The position numbers were made by a program, and so were the translations under genes. Below the pieces are notes generated by a model that worked only from the letters and a program-made list of their open reading frames with translations, made no database searches and had not been told where the DNA came from. 64,000 bases of DNA, taken from positions 744,001-808,000 of the forward strand of contig NZ_CP073089.1 in NCBI RefSeq assembly GCF_018137945.1. The letters are read 5' to 3'. Each line of letters begins with the position of its first letter. Position 1 is the first letter of the stretch. This document shows, one piece after another, positions 1 to 9,396 of this stretch. Source of the DNA: Brevibacterium sp. W7.2 (GTDB lineage Bacteria; Actinomycetota; Actinomycetes; Actinomycetales; Brevibacteriaceae).

Positions 1-395
1 AAGTAGGTCTCCGCGTCATCGCCCCACGCCTGGTTGAGCGAGAAGAACATGTACGCCCCGGCCCAGCCGATGATCGCGGCATAGTAGATGCCGATGACGA
101 CGGCCACGCCGGTCTGGAACCAGCCGATCGGCTCGGCGACCTTCGTCGCCATGCGGAACGCCAGCGGCGCCGAGCCGCGGGAGCGGTGGCCCATCGCGTA
201 GTCGAAGAAGAGCAGCGGGATGCCCGCTGTCAGCAGTGCGACGAGGTAGGGGATGATGAAGGCGCCGCCGCCGTTCTCATACGTGACATACGGGAAGCGC
301 CAGATGTTGCCGAGGCCGACTGCCGAGCCGATGGCCGCGAAGATGAACGCGCCGCGGGTGGCGAAGACCTCCCTCTGGGGTGTGGTGGTAGACAT
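1..395 (-). CDS. Sodium-dependent transporter, NSS/SNF family (N-terminal part, gene runs off the window)
   Basis: The first 131 codons are visible; the 3' end lies beyond base 1. The protein starts [15 protein letters not shown] and has the family hallmark in TM1, [14 protein letters not shown], the unwound sodium/substrate-binding helix of LeuT-like symporters, followed by the ENGGGAF motif and two more hydrophobic segments. Family members take up amino acids or similar solutes with Na+ across the plasma membrane; the substrate cannot be told. The ATG at 395 is preceded by GAAAGG at a good distance. It is divergent from cysS with 177 bases between. Family call is firm, substrate unknown. 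Confidence 0.85.
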   Translation of the reverse strand, partial: MSTTTPQREVFATRGAFIFAAIGSAVGLGNIWRFPYVTYENGGGAFIIPYLVALLTAGIPLLFFDYAMGHRSRGSAPLAFRMATKVAEPIGWFQTGVAVVIGIYYAAIIGWAGAYMFFSLNQAWGDDAETY

Positions 396-559
396 GATGA
401 CCTTTCGTAGTTCACCGCCGGGAGGCGACGATGCCTCCTGCTTGCGGATGATCGACTTCCATTTTACTGGGAATTGCTTGTGAGTGGTGGTGCGCATCAC
501 GTGTCGCGGGTCACAATTCAGCACCGAATGGTCTCGGTTCGGGAGTGATCCATCCCCGG

Positions 560-572
560 TAGACTTGGGCGG
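560..572 (+). promoter_or_regulatory. -10 element and leaderless start of cysS
   Basis: TAGACT at 560-565 is followed by seven bases and then the GTG start at 573. There is no convincing Shine-Dalgarno sequence, so transcription would begin at or next to the start codon. The same arrangement recurs before other genes in the window. Confidence 0.5.
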
Positions 573-2024
573 GTGACTATCGCCTTGTACAACACCGCCA
601 CCCGCACGACCGAAGATCTCCGGCCCGTCATCGACGGCCACGTCGGGATCTACGCGTGTGGTGCCACGGTGCAGGGCGAACCCCACATCGGGCATCTGCG
701 GTCTGCCTCGGTCTTCGACGTGCTCCGACGCTGGCTGCTCTACCGCGGCTACGACGTCACCCTCATCCGCAATGTCACGGACATCGACGACAAGATCCTC
801 TCGAAGTCCGTCGAAGAAGGACGGCCCTGGTTCGCCCACGCCTACCTCTACGAGCGCGCCTTCACCGCTGCCTACGACGCCCTCGACGTCCTCCCGCCGA
901 GCTACGAGCCCCGGGCCACCGGCCACATCACGGAGATGCACGAGCTCATCAGCCGCCTCATCGAGGCCGGGCACGCCTACCCCGCGCTCGACGACAGCGG
1001 GGACGTCTACTTCTCGACGACCTCGTGGCCCGACTACGGGGAGCTGACGAACCAGCAGCTGGCGGACATGGAGCCGGCCGAGGACTCGGACATGCGCGGG
1101 AAGAAGGATCCCCGGGACTTCGCGCTGTGGAAGGCGCACAAGCCCGGCGAACCGGAGACCGCCTCATGGCCGTCCCCGTGGGGACGCGGCCGCCCGGGCT
1201 GGCACATCGAATGCTCGGCGATGTCGACGAAGTACCTCGGGTCGCACTTCGACATCCACGGCGGCGGCCTCGACCTGCGCTTCCCGCACCATGAGAACGA
1301 ACTCGCCCAGTCCCGCGCCGCCGGTGACGAGTTCGCCAACATCTGGATGCACTCGGGCCTGCTCAACGTCGGCGGGGACAAGATGTCGAAGTCGCTCGGC
1401 AACTCCGTCTTCGCCTCCGACCTCTTCGCCCGCTTCAGCCCGCTCGCGGTGCGCTACTTCCTCACGAGCGCGAGCTACCGCTCCGTGCTCGAGTACTCGC
1501 CCGAGGCGATGGAGCGCCAGACCGCCTCACTCGAGCGACTCTCGAACTTCCTCGACCGGGCCCGGCAGGCGCTCGGGGATAAGACACCGCCGCTGCCGAA
1601 CGTCGCAGCCGCCTACCGCGACCGCATCATCGACGTCCCCGTCGAGTTCGCCGCCGCCCTCGACGACGACCTCGGCGTGCCCCGCGCGCTGTCCGTCGTC
1701 TTCGCCCGCGTCACCGAGGGGGCGAAGCTCCTCGACGCCGGTTCCGACAAGCCGGAGCTGGCCCGGATCGTCGCCGAGGTGGAGCTCATGCTCGACATCC
1801 TCGGCGTCAACCCCAGCGCCGAGGTGTGGGGCAGTGCCGACGGCAGCGCCCCGGCCGCCGCCGCCCTCGATGCGCTCGTCGGCGACCTCGCGAGCAAGCG
1901 GATCGCGGCGAAGGCGGAGAAGGACTATGCGCAGGCCGATGCGATCCGCGATCAGCTCGCCGCCGCCGGTGTCGCGATCGAGGACACGACCGACGGTTAC
2001 CGTTACCATCTCAAGAACAGCTGA
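573..2024 (+). CDS. cysS: Cysteinyl-tRNA synthetase
   Basis: Charges tRNA-Cys with cysteine in the cytosol. It is a class I synthetase of 483 residues, the usual length. The HIGH motif appears as PHIGH at residues 37-41, just after the zinc-ligand Cys in YACGATV (residue 29). HIECSAM and the zinc-binding histidines in FPHHENE come in the middle, and KMSKS is at 270-274. The C-terminal third is the helical anticodon-binding part. The GTG start at 573 keeps the full N-terminus and fits the leaderless -10 box. rlmB follows 65 bases later in the same direction, a common actinobacterial pair. IspF and IspD, often upstream of cysS, are absent here. Confidence 0.97.
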   Translation: MTIALYNTATRTTEDLRPVIDGHVGIYACGATVQGEPHIGHLRSASVFDVLRRWLLYRGYDVTLIRNVTDIDDKILSKSVEEGRPWFAHAYLYERAFTAAYDALDVLPPSYEPRATGHITEMHELISRLIEAGHAYPALDDSGDVYFSTTSWPDYGELTNQQLADMEPAEDSDMRGKKDPRDFALWKAHKPGEPETASWPSPWGRGRPGWHIECSAMSTKYLGSHFDIHGGGLDLRFPHHENELAQSRAAGDEFANIWMHSGLLNVGGDKMSKSLGNSVFASDLFARFSPLAVRYFLTSASYRSVLEYSPEAMERQTASLERLSNFLDRARQALGDKTPPLPNVAAAYRDRIIDVPVEFAAALDDDLGVPRALSVVFARVTEGAKLLDAGSDKPELARIVAEVELMLDILGVNPSAEVWGSADGSAPAAAALDALVGDLASKRIAAKAEKDYAQADAIRDQLAAAGVAIEDTTDGYRYHLKNS

Positions 2025-2089
2025 GACCGCGGACGCGCCCGGGCAGGCCCGGGCACCGCACCCAGCACCGACGAACCAAGAGGACTGAC

Positions 2090-3031
2090 ATGGCTTCCAA
2101 CCCACGCTCCGGCGGGTCGAAGAAGAAGGGCCCGCCCAAGGGATCCGGCGGCAAGCACCGCCGCAGCCTGCAGGGCAAGGGGCCCACGCCCAAGGCCGAG
2201 GACCGCGTCTACCACAAGGCGCACAAGGCCGCGCAGGCGAAGCGGGCCGCCAACGCCTCGGCGCAGGCGAAGCGGAAGAAGAAGGAGCTCGGGCCGAACA
2301 TGGTCGCCGGGCGCAACTCCGTCGTCGAAGCACTCCGTGAGGAGGTGCCGGCGACCGCGCTCTACGTGGCCAGCCGCATCGACTCCGACGACCGGGTCAA
2401 AGAGGCGATCAAGCTCGCCTCGGCCCGCGGCATCTCGATGCTCGAGGCCAGCCGCTCCGACCTCGACCGGCTCACCGACGACGCGATCCACCAGGGCATC
2501 GCCCTGCAGATCCCGCCGTATGACTACGCCGATCCCCGCGACCTCCTCGAGTTCGCCGCCGACCGGGGCGAGGCTCCGCTCATCGTCGCCCTCGACGGCA
2601 TCACGGATCCGCGCAACCTCGGCGCGATCGTCCGCTCCGTCGCGGCCTTCGGCGGGCACGGGGTCATCATCCCCGAACGCCGCGCGGCATCGATGACGGC
2701 GGCGGCCTGGAAGACTTCCGCCGGGGCCGCCTCGCGGATCAAGGTCGCGCAGGTCGTCAACCTCGCCCGCGCGATCGACGAGCTGAAGAAGCAGGGCGTC
2801 TTCGTCGTCGGCCTCGACATGGACGGCGACGTCGACCTGCCCGAGCTCACCTTCAGCAACGACCCGCTGTGCATCGTCGTCGGCTCCGAGGGCAAGGGCC
2901 TCTCACGCCTCATCGCCGACAAGTGCGACCAGATCGTCTCGATCCCGATCGCCGCGACGACCGAATCGCTCAACGCCGGCATCGCCGCAGCCGTGAGTCT
3001 CTACGAGGTCGCCCGCGCCCGTCGGGCGTGA
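2090..3031 (+). CDS. rlmB: 23S rRNA (guanosine-2'-O-)-methyltransferase RlmB, SpoU family
   Basis: Methylates the ribose of a conserved guanosine (E. coli G2251) in 23S rRNA. The first ~70 residues are a Lys/Gly-rich basic tail typical of actinobacterial RlmB. Next comes a substrate-binding domain beginning [15 protein letters not shown], then the SPOUT knot domain with motif 1 ([12 protein letters not shown]), motif 2 ([11 protein letters not shown]) and motif 3 ([18 protein letters not shown]). Length is 313 residues. ATG at 2090 follows AGAGGA. It is probably cotranscribed with cysS. Confidence 0.95.
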   Translation: MASNPRSGGSKKKGPPKGSGGKHRRSLQGKGPTPKAEDRVYHKAHKAAQAKRAANASAQAKRKKKELGPNMVAGRNSVVEALREEVPATALYVASRIDSDDRVKEAIKLASARGISMLEASRSDLDRLTDDAIHQGIALQIPPYDYADPRDLLEFAADRGEAPLIVALDGITDPRNLGAIVRSVAAFGGHGVIIPERRAASMTAAAWKTSAGAASRIKVAQVVNLARAIDELKKQGVFVVGLDMDGDVDLPELTFSNDPLCIVVGSEGKGLSRLIADKCDQIVSIPIAATTESLNAGIAAAVSLYEVARARRA

Positions 3032-3122
3032 GCGTTTTCAGCCACCGCCCGGGCGCTGCCGGCCCTCTGGGCGCCGAGCAGATGCGCCCTTCGGGTGACC
3101 GCCGCAAGGGTGAGAGCGTCCC

Positions 3123-4607
3123 TCAGGCGTCGAGGCTCGTGCGGTAGTCCTGCTCGCTCATCGCGCCGACCCGGGAGTGGCGGCGGCTGTAGCCGAAGTA
3201 GATGAGCGCCCCGACGAGCATCCAGATGCCGAAGACCGCCCAGGTCACGCCGCCGAGGTTGAGCATGAGGAACGCACAGGCGAGTGCGCCGAGCACGGGG
3301 ATCGTGTACCCCAGCGGTGCCTTGAAGGTCCGCTCGAGCTGCGGCTTCGTCACGCGCAGGTAGATGACGGCGACGTTGACGAGGCAGAACGCGAAGAGCG
3401 TGCCGATGCTCGTCGCGTTCGCGAGCTCGCCGAGCGGGATGAGCGCCGCGGTGATCGCGACGAGGGTGCCGGTGACGAGCGTGCCGACGAGCGGAGTGCC
3501 GGTGCGCGGGGAGACGACGCCGAAGAGGCGCGGGACCATGCCGTCGCGCGACATCGTCAGCAGGATGCGCGACTGTCCGTAGAGGACGGTGATGACGACG
3601 GAGAAGATCGCGAGCACCGAGGAGGCGGCGAAGAGGAAGACCGCGAAGTTCGACTGCGTGATCTCATGGACGATCTGGACGAGCGGAGCCGTCGAGGTCT
3701 CGAACCACTCCCACTCCCTGGCGCCGATCGCGGTGACGGCGACGAGGACGTACATCGTCGTGACGATGACCATCGAGAGGATGATCGCCCGCGGCAGATC
3801 CCGCTTCGGGTTCTTCGCCTCCTCACCGGCGGTCGAGGCGGCGTCGAAGCCGATGTAGGAGAAGAAGACGACCGAGGCCGCCGCCGTGACTCCGGCCGCG
3901 CCCATCGGCAGCAGCGGTTCGAAGTTCCCGGCCTGGAACGCGGTGAACGCGACGATCGAGAAGAAGACGAGGATGCCGATCTTGACGAACACGATGATCG
4001 TGTTGACGATGCCGGACTCCTTCGCCCCGCGCATGAGCAGGATCGTGGCGAGTGCCACGACGATGAGGGCGGAGAGATTGATGACCCCACCGGGCTGCTC
4101 GGGCCCCGAGGCGAGTGCCGGGGGCAGCTCGAGTCCGAAGATCCGCAGCGTCTCGTTGACGTAGTCGGCCGCACCGACGGCGACCGCGGCGACGGACACG
4201 GCGTACTCGAGGACGAGGCACCACCCGCAGACCCAGGCCACGCCCTCGCCGAGAGTCGCGTACGTGTACGAGTAGCTCGACCCCGAGACGGGCACCATGC
4301 CCGCCATCTCCGCGTAGCTGACGGCCGAGAGCAGTGCCGTGACACCGGCGAGGATGAACGCGATCCACACCCCGGGCCCGGCGATCGGCACGGCCTCGCC
4401 GAGGATGACGAGGATGCCGGTGCCGAGCGTCGCGCCGACGCTGATCATCGTCAGCTGGAAGACACCGAAGGTGCGCCGCAGCTCCTTCGAGTTCGCATCC
4501 TCGGTGTCCTTGATCATGCTCGTGATCGACTTGCGTCGTCCCAATTGGCGGACGATTCCTGTGCCCTGCCCCGACGGTGGGGCAGGCGTGTGCTGCGGAG
4601 AACTCAT
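3123..4607 (-). CDS. APC-family amino acid permease (cationic amino acid transporter type)
   Basis: An integral membrane protein of 494 residues with about 12 hydrophobic segments. After a ~45-residue cytoplasmic tail comes the APC TM1 motif GATLGTGILVILGE, then YAEMAGMVPVSGSSYSYTY in TM3 and a conserved FFSYIGFDAASTAGEEAKNP stretch in the middle. This pattern is typical of the CAT subgroup, which carries basic amino acids and relatives. The true substrate is not shown. It is convergent with rlmB and stands alone. Confidence 0.88.
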   Translation of the reverse strand: MSSPQHTPAPPSGQGTGIVRQLGRRKSITSMIKDTEDANSKELRRTFGVFQLTMISVGATLGTGILVILGEAVPIAGPGVWIAFILAGVTALLSAVSYAEMAGMVPVSGSSYSYTYATLGEGVAWVCGWCLVLEYAVSVAAVAVGAADYVNETLRIFGLELPPALASGPEQPGGVINLSALIVVALATILLMRGAKESGIVNTIIVFVKIGILVFFSIVAFTAFQAGNFEPLLPMGAAGVTAAASVVFFSYIGFDAASTAGEEAKNPKRDLPRAIILSMVIVTTMYVLVAVTAIGAREWEWFETSTAPLVQIVHEITQSNFAVFLFAASSVLAIFSVVITVLYGQSRILLTMSRDGMVPRLFGVVSPRTGTPLVGTLVTGTLVAITAALIPLGELANATSIGTLFAFCLVNVAVIYLRVTKPQLERTFKAPLGYTIPVLGALACAFLMLNLGGVTWAVFGIWMLVGALIYFGYSRRHSRVGAMSEQDYRTSLDA

Positions 4608-4895
4608 TGAGCCATTGTCACATGTCGTTCACAGGCCGCTGACACCGAGGTTTGATCGTGATCGGGGTGAACCGCCTCACACCTGGGACGACGCCCGCAG
4701 TGGACGGGTTCGATGAGGTTCAGATCACATTCGCCGAGGCGGTCGGACCGATCCGGTCAGGCAGGGTGTGGTCCGTGGAGAGTGACGCAGGGGGTCGTCC
4801 TGGGGTGATCGTGCAGGGAGCGTCGTACCGGACGGCCGTCCGGCGAGGGACTGGCGGGGCAGTGGTGGTGGACGGGCGGTTCCGGAGGGATGGGC
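4608..4895. other. Intergenic region between two minus-strand genes
   Basis: It holds the upstream region of the permease and the 3' flank of the SDR gene. A plus-strand open frame of about 86 codons crosses it (from 4652), but it has no recognisable domain or ribosome binding site and reads like GC-rich chance coding. No hairpin terminator is obvious. Confidence 0.4.
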
Positions 4896-5867
4896 TCACA
4901 CGTCGGGGGTGAACCGTCCGTCGTGGGCCATCCAGCCGCCGTCGACGAGCTGGGAGGTGCCGGTCACGTACGAGGACGCGTCGGAGGCGAGGAAGAGAAC
5001 CGGTCCGGCGATCTCGTGGAGGCGGCCCCACCGGCCCAGCGCCGTCTTGTCCGCGTAGGCCTCCCACCACGTCTCGTCGGCTTTGATCTGCTGCGTCAGG
5101 GGAGTGTCGAACGGGCCGGGGAGGATCGCGTTGACCCGCACGCCATCGGGGCCGAGTTCGCTCGCGAGCGTCTTCGTCAGCTGGACGACCCCGGCCTTCG
5201 CCGCCGCGTAGAGGCCCTGGCCCGGTTCGACGGTGAGCGCTCTGAACGACGCGTAGGTGACGATCGACCCGCGCCCGCGCTGCGCCATCTGCGCGCCGAA
5301 CCCGCGCATCAGCCGGTAGGTGCCCTTGAGGTTGATGTCGATGACCCGATCGAACTCGTCGTCGGTCGTCGCCGTCAGGCGTTTGCGGACGTTCGCCCCG
5401 GGGGTGATGACGAGGACCTCGGCATCAGGGTGGGCGGCGACGAGCGCGTCGACGGATGCCGGGTCGGTGATGTCGACGACGGCGGCCTCGGCGCTGCCCC
5501 GGTCCTCCCCGCGGGCGCCGTCCGAACGGGCATCGCCGGCCCCGCCCTGTGTGTCAGCCGCGTGCGCGCCGAGCCCGTGTCGCCCGCCGCCCGAACCGGC
5601 CCCGCCGGCCGTGTCGTCGTGTCGGCCCGCACCGTCGTGCCGGCCCGTGCCGGTGCGCTCGGTGATGAGGCGGACGGTCTCGGCGGCGCCGTCGGCATTG
5701 AGGTCGGCGGCGATGACGTGGGCGCCGGCATCGGCGAGGCCGAGCGCGCTCGCCTGCCCGAGCCCGGACCCGGCACCGACGACGACGGCGGTGCGCCCGC
5801 TGAGGTCGAACAGCGAGGGGATCGACGGATTGGCCGCGTTCGTCGGCATGGTGGGATCCGGGGTCAT
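4896..5867 (-). CDS. SDR-family oxidoreductase with a Gly/His/Asp-rich insertion
   Basis: A classical short-chain dehydrogenase/reductase using NAD(P)H; substrate unknown. Visible are the cofactor motif GAGSGLG near residue 32, the catalytic Ser in TYASF, the YxxxK pair in YAAAKAG, and the C-terminal VTGTSQLVDGGW. Classical SDRs have about 250 residues; this one has 323 because an insertion of ~50 residues rich in Gly, His, Asp and Arg lies between the RLITERTGTG and AAVVDITDP segments, roughly residues 72-120. The insertion stays in frame and the core motifs are intact, so the enzyme is probably active. ATG 5867 was chosen because it follows AAGGA and gives a normal N-terminus. Confidence 0.85.
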   Translation of the reverse strand: MTPDPTMPTNAANPSIPSLFDLSGRTAVVVGAGSGLGQASALGLADAGAHVIAADLNADGAAETVRLITERTGTGRHDGAGRHDDTAGGAGSGGGRHGLGAHAADTQGGAGDARSDGARGEDRGSAEAAVVDITDPASVDALVAAHPDAEVLVITPGANVRKRLTATTDDEFDRVIDINLKGTYRLMRGFGAQMAQRGRGSIVTYASFRALTVEPGQGLYAAAKAGVVQLTKTLASELGPDGVRVNAILPGPFDTPLTQQIKADETWWEAYADKTALGRWGRLHEIAGPVLFLASDASSYVTGTSQLVDGGWMAHDGRFTPDV

Positions 5868-6022
5868 CGGAGGTCCTTTCCGTCCGGCATCGTCGCCGGT
5901 CAGGGTGCGGTGGTGCGCGCCCGCGAGGTGCCTGCCCGCGGGTGCCGTTGCGCTCACCCTAGTTCACCTCACCGAGGTTCGCCCTGCCGTCCGCGTCACC
6001 GCCGCCGCGTCCGCGGGGCACC

Positions 6023-7321
6023 TCACCGCGGTGGGGGCTGGACGTACCGGGATTCGTCGGGCAGCTTCGCGAGATCGTCCATGATGAAGTACGCGATCGC
6101 CTCCCGCAGCGGGATGTCGCGCTGTCGGGCGTGGGCCATGACCCGCCGGCGCTCGGCGAACTCGTAGAAGATCTGGCCTGCTTCGAGCTTGTTCATCAGG
6201 CTCTCCGGGATCGCCCCGAAGAGCGGCTTGTAGACCTCGTCGAGCCAGATCCGCGCGGCCTCCTCCTCGCTCAACTCCGCATGGTGCTCACCCGAGCCGT
6301 GCGCACCCCCGGTGAACCCGGGAGCCGTCCGGTACGAGTCGAGGTCGTTGAGCATCGCCCGCGCCTGGTTCTCGTTCGCCCCGATCCCCGTCAACCGCAG
6401 CAGGCGCCGGGAATGGTGGTTGGGTTCGACGACCTTCGGTTCGACGAGGAGGCTGACCCCGTCGAGGTCCGTCGTCACCGTGAGCTCGCCGAGGTCGAAG
6501 CCGAGGTCGTTGAGCCGGCGGATCCGCTCGTCGATGCGCCACCGTTCGTTGACGGAGAACTCCTCGACCCGGGTGAGCTCGGCCCACAGGCCGTTGTACG
6601 CCTCATAGAGGCGGTCGCCGGCGGCGAGCGGATCGACCGAGGCCTCGATGAGCCCGGCGGCCTGGAGGTCGAGGAAGTCCCCGGCGATATTCGTCCGCGC
6701 GATCCGCAGATCCATCTCCCGCTGCCCGTCGGAGAGGCGGTCGTGGAGCTCCCCGGTCTCGGCATCGACGACGTACGCGGCGTAGGCGTCGGCGTCCCGC
6801 CGGAAGAGCGTGTTCGACAGGGAGACATCGCCCCAGTAGAACCCGACGAGGTGGAGCCGGGCGAGCAGCACGGCGAGGGCGTCGACGAGGCGACCGGCCG
6901 TGTCCTCAGCCAGTGACCGGGAGAACAGCGCCCGGTACGGCAGGGAGAAGTCGAGGTGCGAGGTGACGAGCGCCCCGGGCAGCGGTTCGCCGTCGGGGGT
7001 GCGGCGGCCGGTGATGTAGGCCCGCGGTTCGACGCTGGGCACGTCGAGGTTCTCGAGCACGCCGAGGATGTCGAACTCCCGCAGCGCCTGCCGGTCCTCG
7101 GTCTCCTTGATCGCGAGCACCTCGGCGCCGTTCTCGATGAACCGGACGATGTGCCGGGAGATGCCACGGGGGATCCCGCCGATGATGTCGGCCGGCCAGT
7201 CCTCGAGCGGGAGCTCCCAGGGCAGGTCTGCGAGCGCCGCCTGGTCGGCGGGGTCGATGGTGTGGATGAGCGGGCCGGTCTCGGTCGGGGGAGTGGCCGA
7301 TGCGCCCGGGGAACCGGGCAC
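6023..7321 (-). CDS. DUF4032 domain protein with kinase-like fold
   Basis: A cytosolic protein of 432 residues of the actinobacterial DUF4032 family. The middle holds a segment, FYWGDVSLSNTLF, resembling the catalytic loop of WaaP/Kdo-type lipopolysaccharide kinases (GDxxxxN), followed by a YVVDAETGE strand that could give a DFG-like aspartate. The second half is helical and ends in a proline-rich tail. A GTG start at 7321 follows two bases after the ABC gene's stop codon, so the two genes are one transcription unit. Biochemical role is not known to me; a phosphotransferase is inference from the motif. Confidence 0.72.
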   Translation of the reverse strand: MPGSPGASATPPTETGPLIHTIDPADQAALADLPWELPLEDWPADIIGGIPRGISRHIVRFIENGAEVLAIKETEDRQALREFDILGVLENLDVPSVEPRAYITGRRTPDGEPLPGALVTSHLDFSLPYRALFSRSLAEDTAGRLVDALAVLLARLHLVGFYWGDVSLSNTLFRRDADAYAAYVVDAETGELHDRLSDGQREMDLRIARTNIAGDFLDLQAAGLIEASVDPLAAGDRLYEAYNGLWAELTRVEEFSVNERWRIDERIRRLNDLGFDLGELTVTTDLDGVSLLVEPKVVEPNHHSRRLLRLTGIGANENQARAMLNDLDSYRTAPGFTGGAHGSGEHHAELSEEEAARIWLDEVYKPLFGAIPESLMNKLEAGQIFYEFAERRRVMAHARQRDIPLREAIAYFIMDDLAKLPDESRYVQPPPR

Positions 7322-7324
7322 GGC

Positions 7325-8032
7325 TCAGACCTCCGGGTCGGCGGCCGAGGCGACGAGCGCCTCGGCGACTTCGGGCTTCTCCACGCCGATGAGCCGACCG
7401 CGGTCGAGGAAGGCGATGCGGTCGCCGAGGACCTTCGCGTCCTCGAGGTTCGACGTCGCATAGAGCGTCGTCAGCCCGAAGTCCTGCTGGAGGTCCTTGA
7501 TGAGGCGGATCGTGTCGGCCTGGTGCTCGGGCACGAGGTTGACGACGGGTTCGTCCATGATGAGGACCTTCGGCTGGCGCACGACCGCGCGGGCCAGGGC
7601 GATCGTCTGCCGCTGGAGCGGGGAGAGATCACCGGGAACGGCGTCGAGGAGGTCGTGCAGCCCGATCGTCGCGGCCACGGATTCGACGCGGGCGGCGATC
7701 TCCTCGGCGGGCAGGCCGTCGACGCGGAGGGCGAACCCGAGGTTGTCGCGCACGCTCATGTGCGGGTAGAGAGCGTAGGACTCGAGCGCCAGCGTGACAT
7801 CGCGGTCGTTGACCGCCGCATGCGTGACGTCGACGCCGTCGATGAGGATCGTGCCCGACTTCGGTGCCTCGAGTCCGTGGAGCATCCGCAGGATCGTCGA
7901 CTTGCCCGACCCGGACGGGCCGTAGAGGACGAGGAACTCGCCGTCGTCGATGAAGAGATTGAACGGATGGACCGAGGGCGACACGGTGTTCTCATACACG
8001 TGGCTGAGACCGTTCAACGACACTGTTGACAT
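7325..8032 (-). CDS. ABC-type ATP-binding protein with degenerate catalytic motifs
   Basis: 235 residues, one nucleotide-binding domain of the MalK/UgpC type without a C-terminal regulatory domain. Walker A is intact (GPSGSGKST) and Walker B keeps its acidic pair (VLIMDEP). Other motifs are abnormal: the signature reads LSPLQRQ instead of LSGGQ, the D-loop lacks its Asp (NLVPEHQ), and the switch histidine is missing (YATSNLEDA where YVTHD is normal). ATP hydrolysis is therefore doubtful. No permease or binding protein is nearby; the partner is the DUF4032 gene. ATG 8032 follows AGAAGGAG. Confidence 0.8.
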   Translation of the reverse strand: MSTVSLNGLSHVYENTVSPSVHPFNLFIDDGEFLVLYGPSGSGKSTILRMLHGLEAPKSGTILIDGVDVTHAAVNDRDVTLALESYALYPHMSVRDNLGFALRVDGLPAEEIAARVESVAATIGLHDLLDAVPGDLSPLQRQTIALARAVVRQPKVLIMDEPVVNLVPEHQADTIRLIKDLQQDFGLTTLYATSNLEDAKVLGDRIAFLDRGRLIGVEKPEVAEALVASAADPEV

Positions 8033-8415
8033 GCCAACTCCTTCTCCATCGATCGTGAGCAGATGATCGCCGGTTCCCCGGCGGAGTTGCCCAACACCCA
8101 CCATCCTATGCGGTGCGCGCAGGGGGGAGATAGGAAATTCGACACGGCGTAGAGTGATTCTCAGCACTGTGACAGGCCCCGCCCGTCCGCCTGAGGGCGG
8201 GCTGAACGCGGCCAGGTGCCTTGTCGGGAATCAGGCGGACCGGCGTGCGCTCCGGGAAGGCCCCCGCGCCGAGGTGGTGCCCGGGTACCCACGACTGTGT
8301 CCCTGCGTGCGGGGCGCGGTTCTCTGCACGGTTCCGGGCACGACGCCCATGGTGGTCGGCAGGGCGGCCCCGGCGCAGTTCCCGGTGGGCCGGCCACTGA
8401 CCGTACACTCGCGGT
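8033..8415. other. Divergent intergenic region between the ABC gene and the first LacI gene
   Basis: 383 bases with promoters for both directions expected. Near the right end TACACT (8404-8409) sits six bases before the ATG at 8416, a leaderless arrangement. Open frames crossing the region show no domain. No clear palindromic operator was picked out by eye. Confidence 0.5.
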
Positions 8416-9396
8416 ATGAGGGTCACACTGGAGGAGGTCGCCGCCCGGGCGGGAGTGTCGCTGGCGACGGTCTCGCGGGTCATCGGGCGCCGCGGCACCG
8501 TCGCAGCGACGACGCGCACCGCCGTCCTCGAGGCGATGGACGCCCTCGGCTATACCCGCTCGACGCTGCTGCCCGATGCGCCGCGGCGGCTCGTGGCCGT
8601 CGGCGCCCCCGGCAACCCCGAGTACTGGCAGACGCAGGTGTGCACCCGGGTCGCCACCGCCCTGCAGGACCGCGGCCTGCTCATCACCCGCCCGCCGGTG
8701 GAGACGGAGTCAGCCCCGCTCGACCTCGCGATCGCGGCCGGTGCCGTCGCCCTCGTCACCCCGACGCTGACCTCCCTGGAGACGACGATCCCCTGCATCC
8801 GCGTCGACGAGCAGTCGGCCGGCGGCGGGGAGAACGCCAGCGGCGACATCATCGCCGCCCGCCTCGACCTCGGCGGGGGAATGACGACGGCGTTCGAGCA
8901 TCTGCGGGCGATCGGCCACCGCCGCATCGGACTGATCTGCAACGACACCGGCGAGCTCGCCGCGCAGCTGATCAAGCGGTTCCTCGCCGAACACCCCGCA
9001 CGCTCCTTCGGTCTGCCGCTCGAGGACTGGATCGCCCCGGTGCCGAAGTCGTTCTCCGGCGGGTCGCGGGCGGTCCTCGAACTCAAGGACGCCACGTGCA
9101 CGGCCGTCATCGTCCAATCGGCCCTCCAACTCCACGGGGCGCTCTACGGGCTGCGCAACCGGCACCTCCAGGTGCCCCGCGACATGTCGCTCGTCGGCTT
9201 CGGGGACTCCCCGACGATGAAGTTCACCGGCCCACCGGCGACCGTGCTCGGCATCGACGTCGACGGTCTCTCCACCGCCCTCATCGACGCCACCCTGAGC
9301 ACGCTCAAGCTCACCGATGCGCCGCTGCCGTCGGTGCCGCCCGTCTTCCGTCCCCGCCTCCTGGCCAGGGGCTCGACCGCGGCGGCCCGGCAGTGA
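8416..9396 (+). CDS. LacI-family transcriptional regulator (first of a tandem pair)
   Basis: 326 residues. The N-terminal helix-turn-helix is canonical for LacI (VTLEEVAARAGVSLATVSRVIG), followed by a periplasmic-binding-protein-like ligand domain containing the conserved GHRRIGLI segment and PRDMSLVGFGD near the C-terminus. It probably responds to a sugar or related ligand, but no transport or sugar operon lies next to it. The -10 box TACACT six bases upstream suggests a leaderless transcript. Its stop overlaps the start of a second LacI gene by four bases. Confidence 0.9.
   Translation: MRVTLEEVAARAGVSLATVSRVIGRRGTVAATTRTAVLEAMDALGYTRSTLLPDAPRRLVAVGAPGNPEYWQTQVCTRVATALQDRGLLITRPPVETESAPLDLAIAAGAVALVTPTLTSLETTIPCIRVDEQSAGGGENASGDIIAARLDLGGGMTTAFEHLRAIGHRRIGLICNDTGELAAQLIKRFLAEHPARSFGLPLEDWIAPVPKSFSGGSRAVLELKDATCTAVIVQSALQLHGALYGLRNRHLQVPRDMSLVGFGDSPTMKFTGPPATVLGIDVDGLSTALIDATLSTLKLTDAPLPSVPPVFRPRLLARGSTAAARQ

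Noticed and set aside
3177-4610. Long open frame on the plus strand opposite the APC permease
   Set aside because: It is Asp/Arg/Glu-rich with no domain and mirrors the permease codons; GC-rich genes commonly leave such antisense frames.
4652-4912. Possible 86-residue protein in the gap after the permease
   Set aside because: No RBS, no domain, and it runs into the opposite-strand SDR gene; support is too weak.
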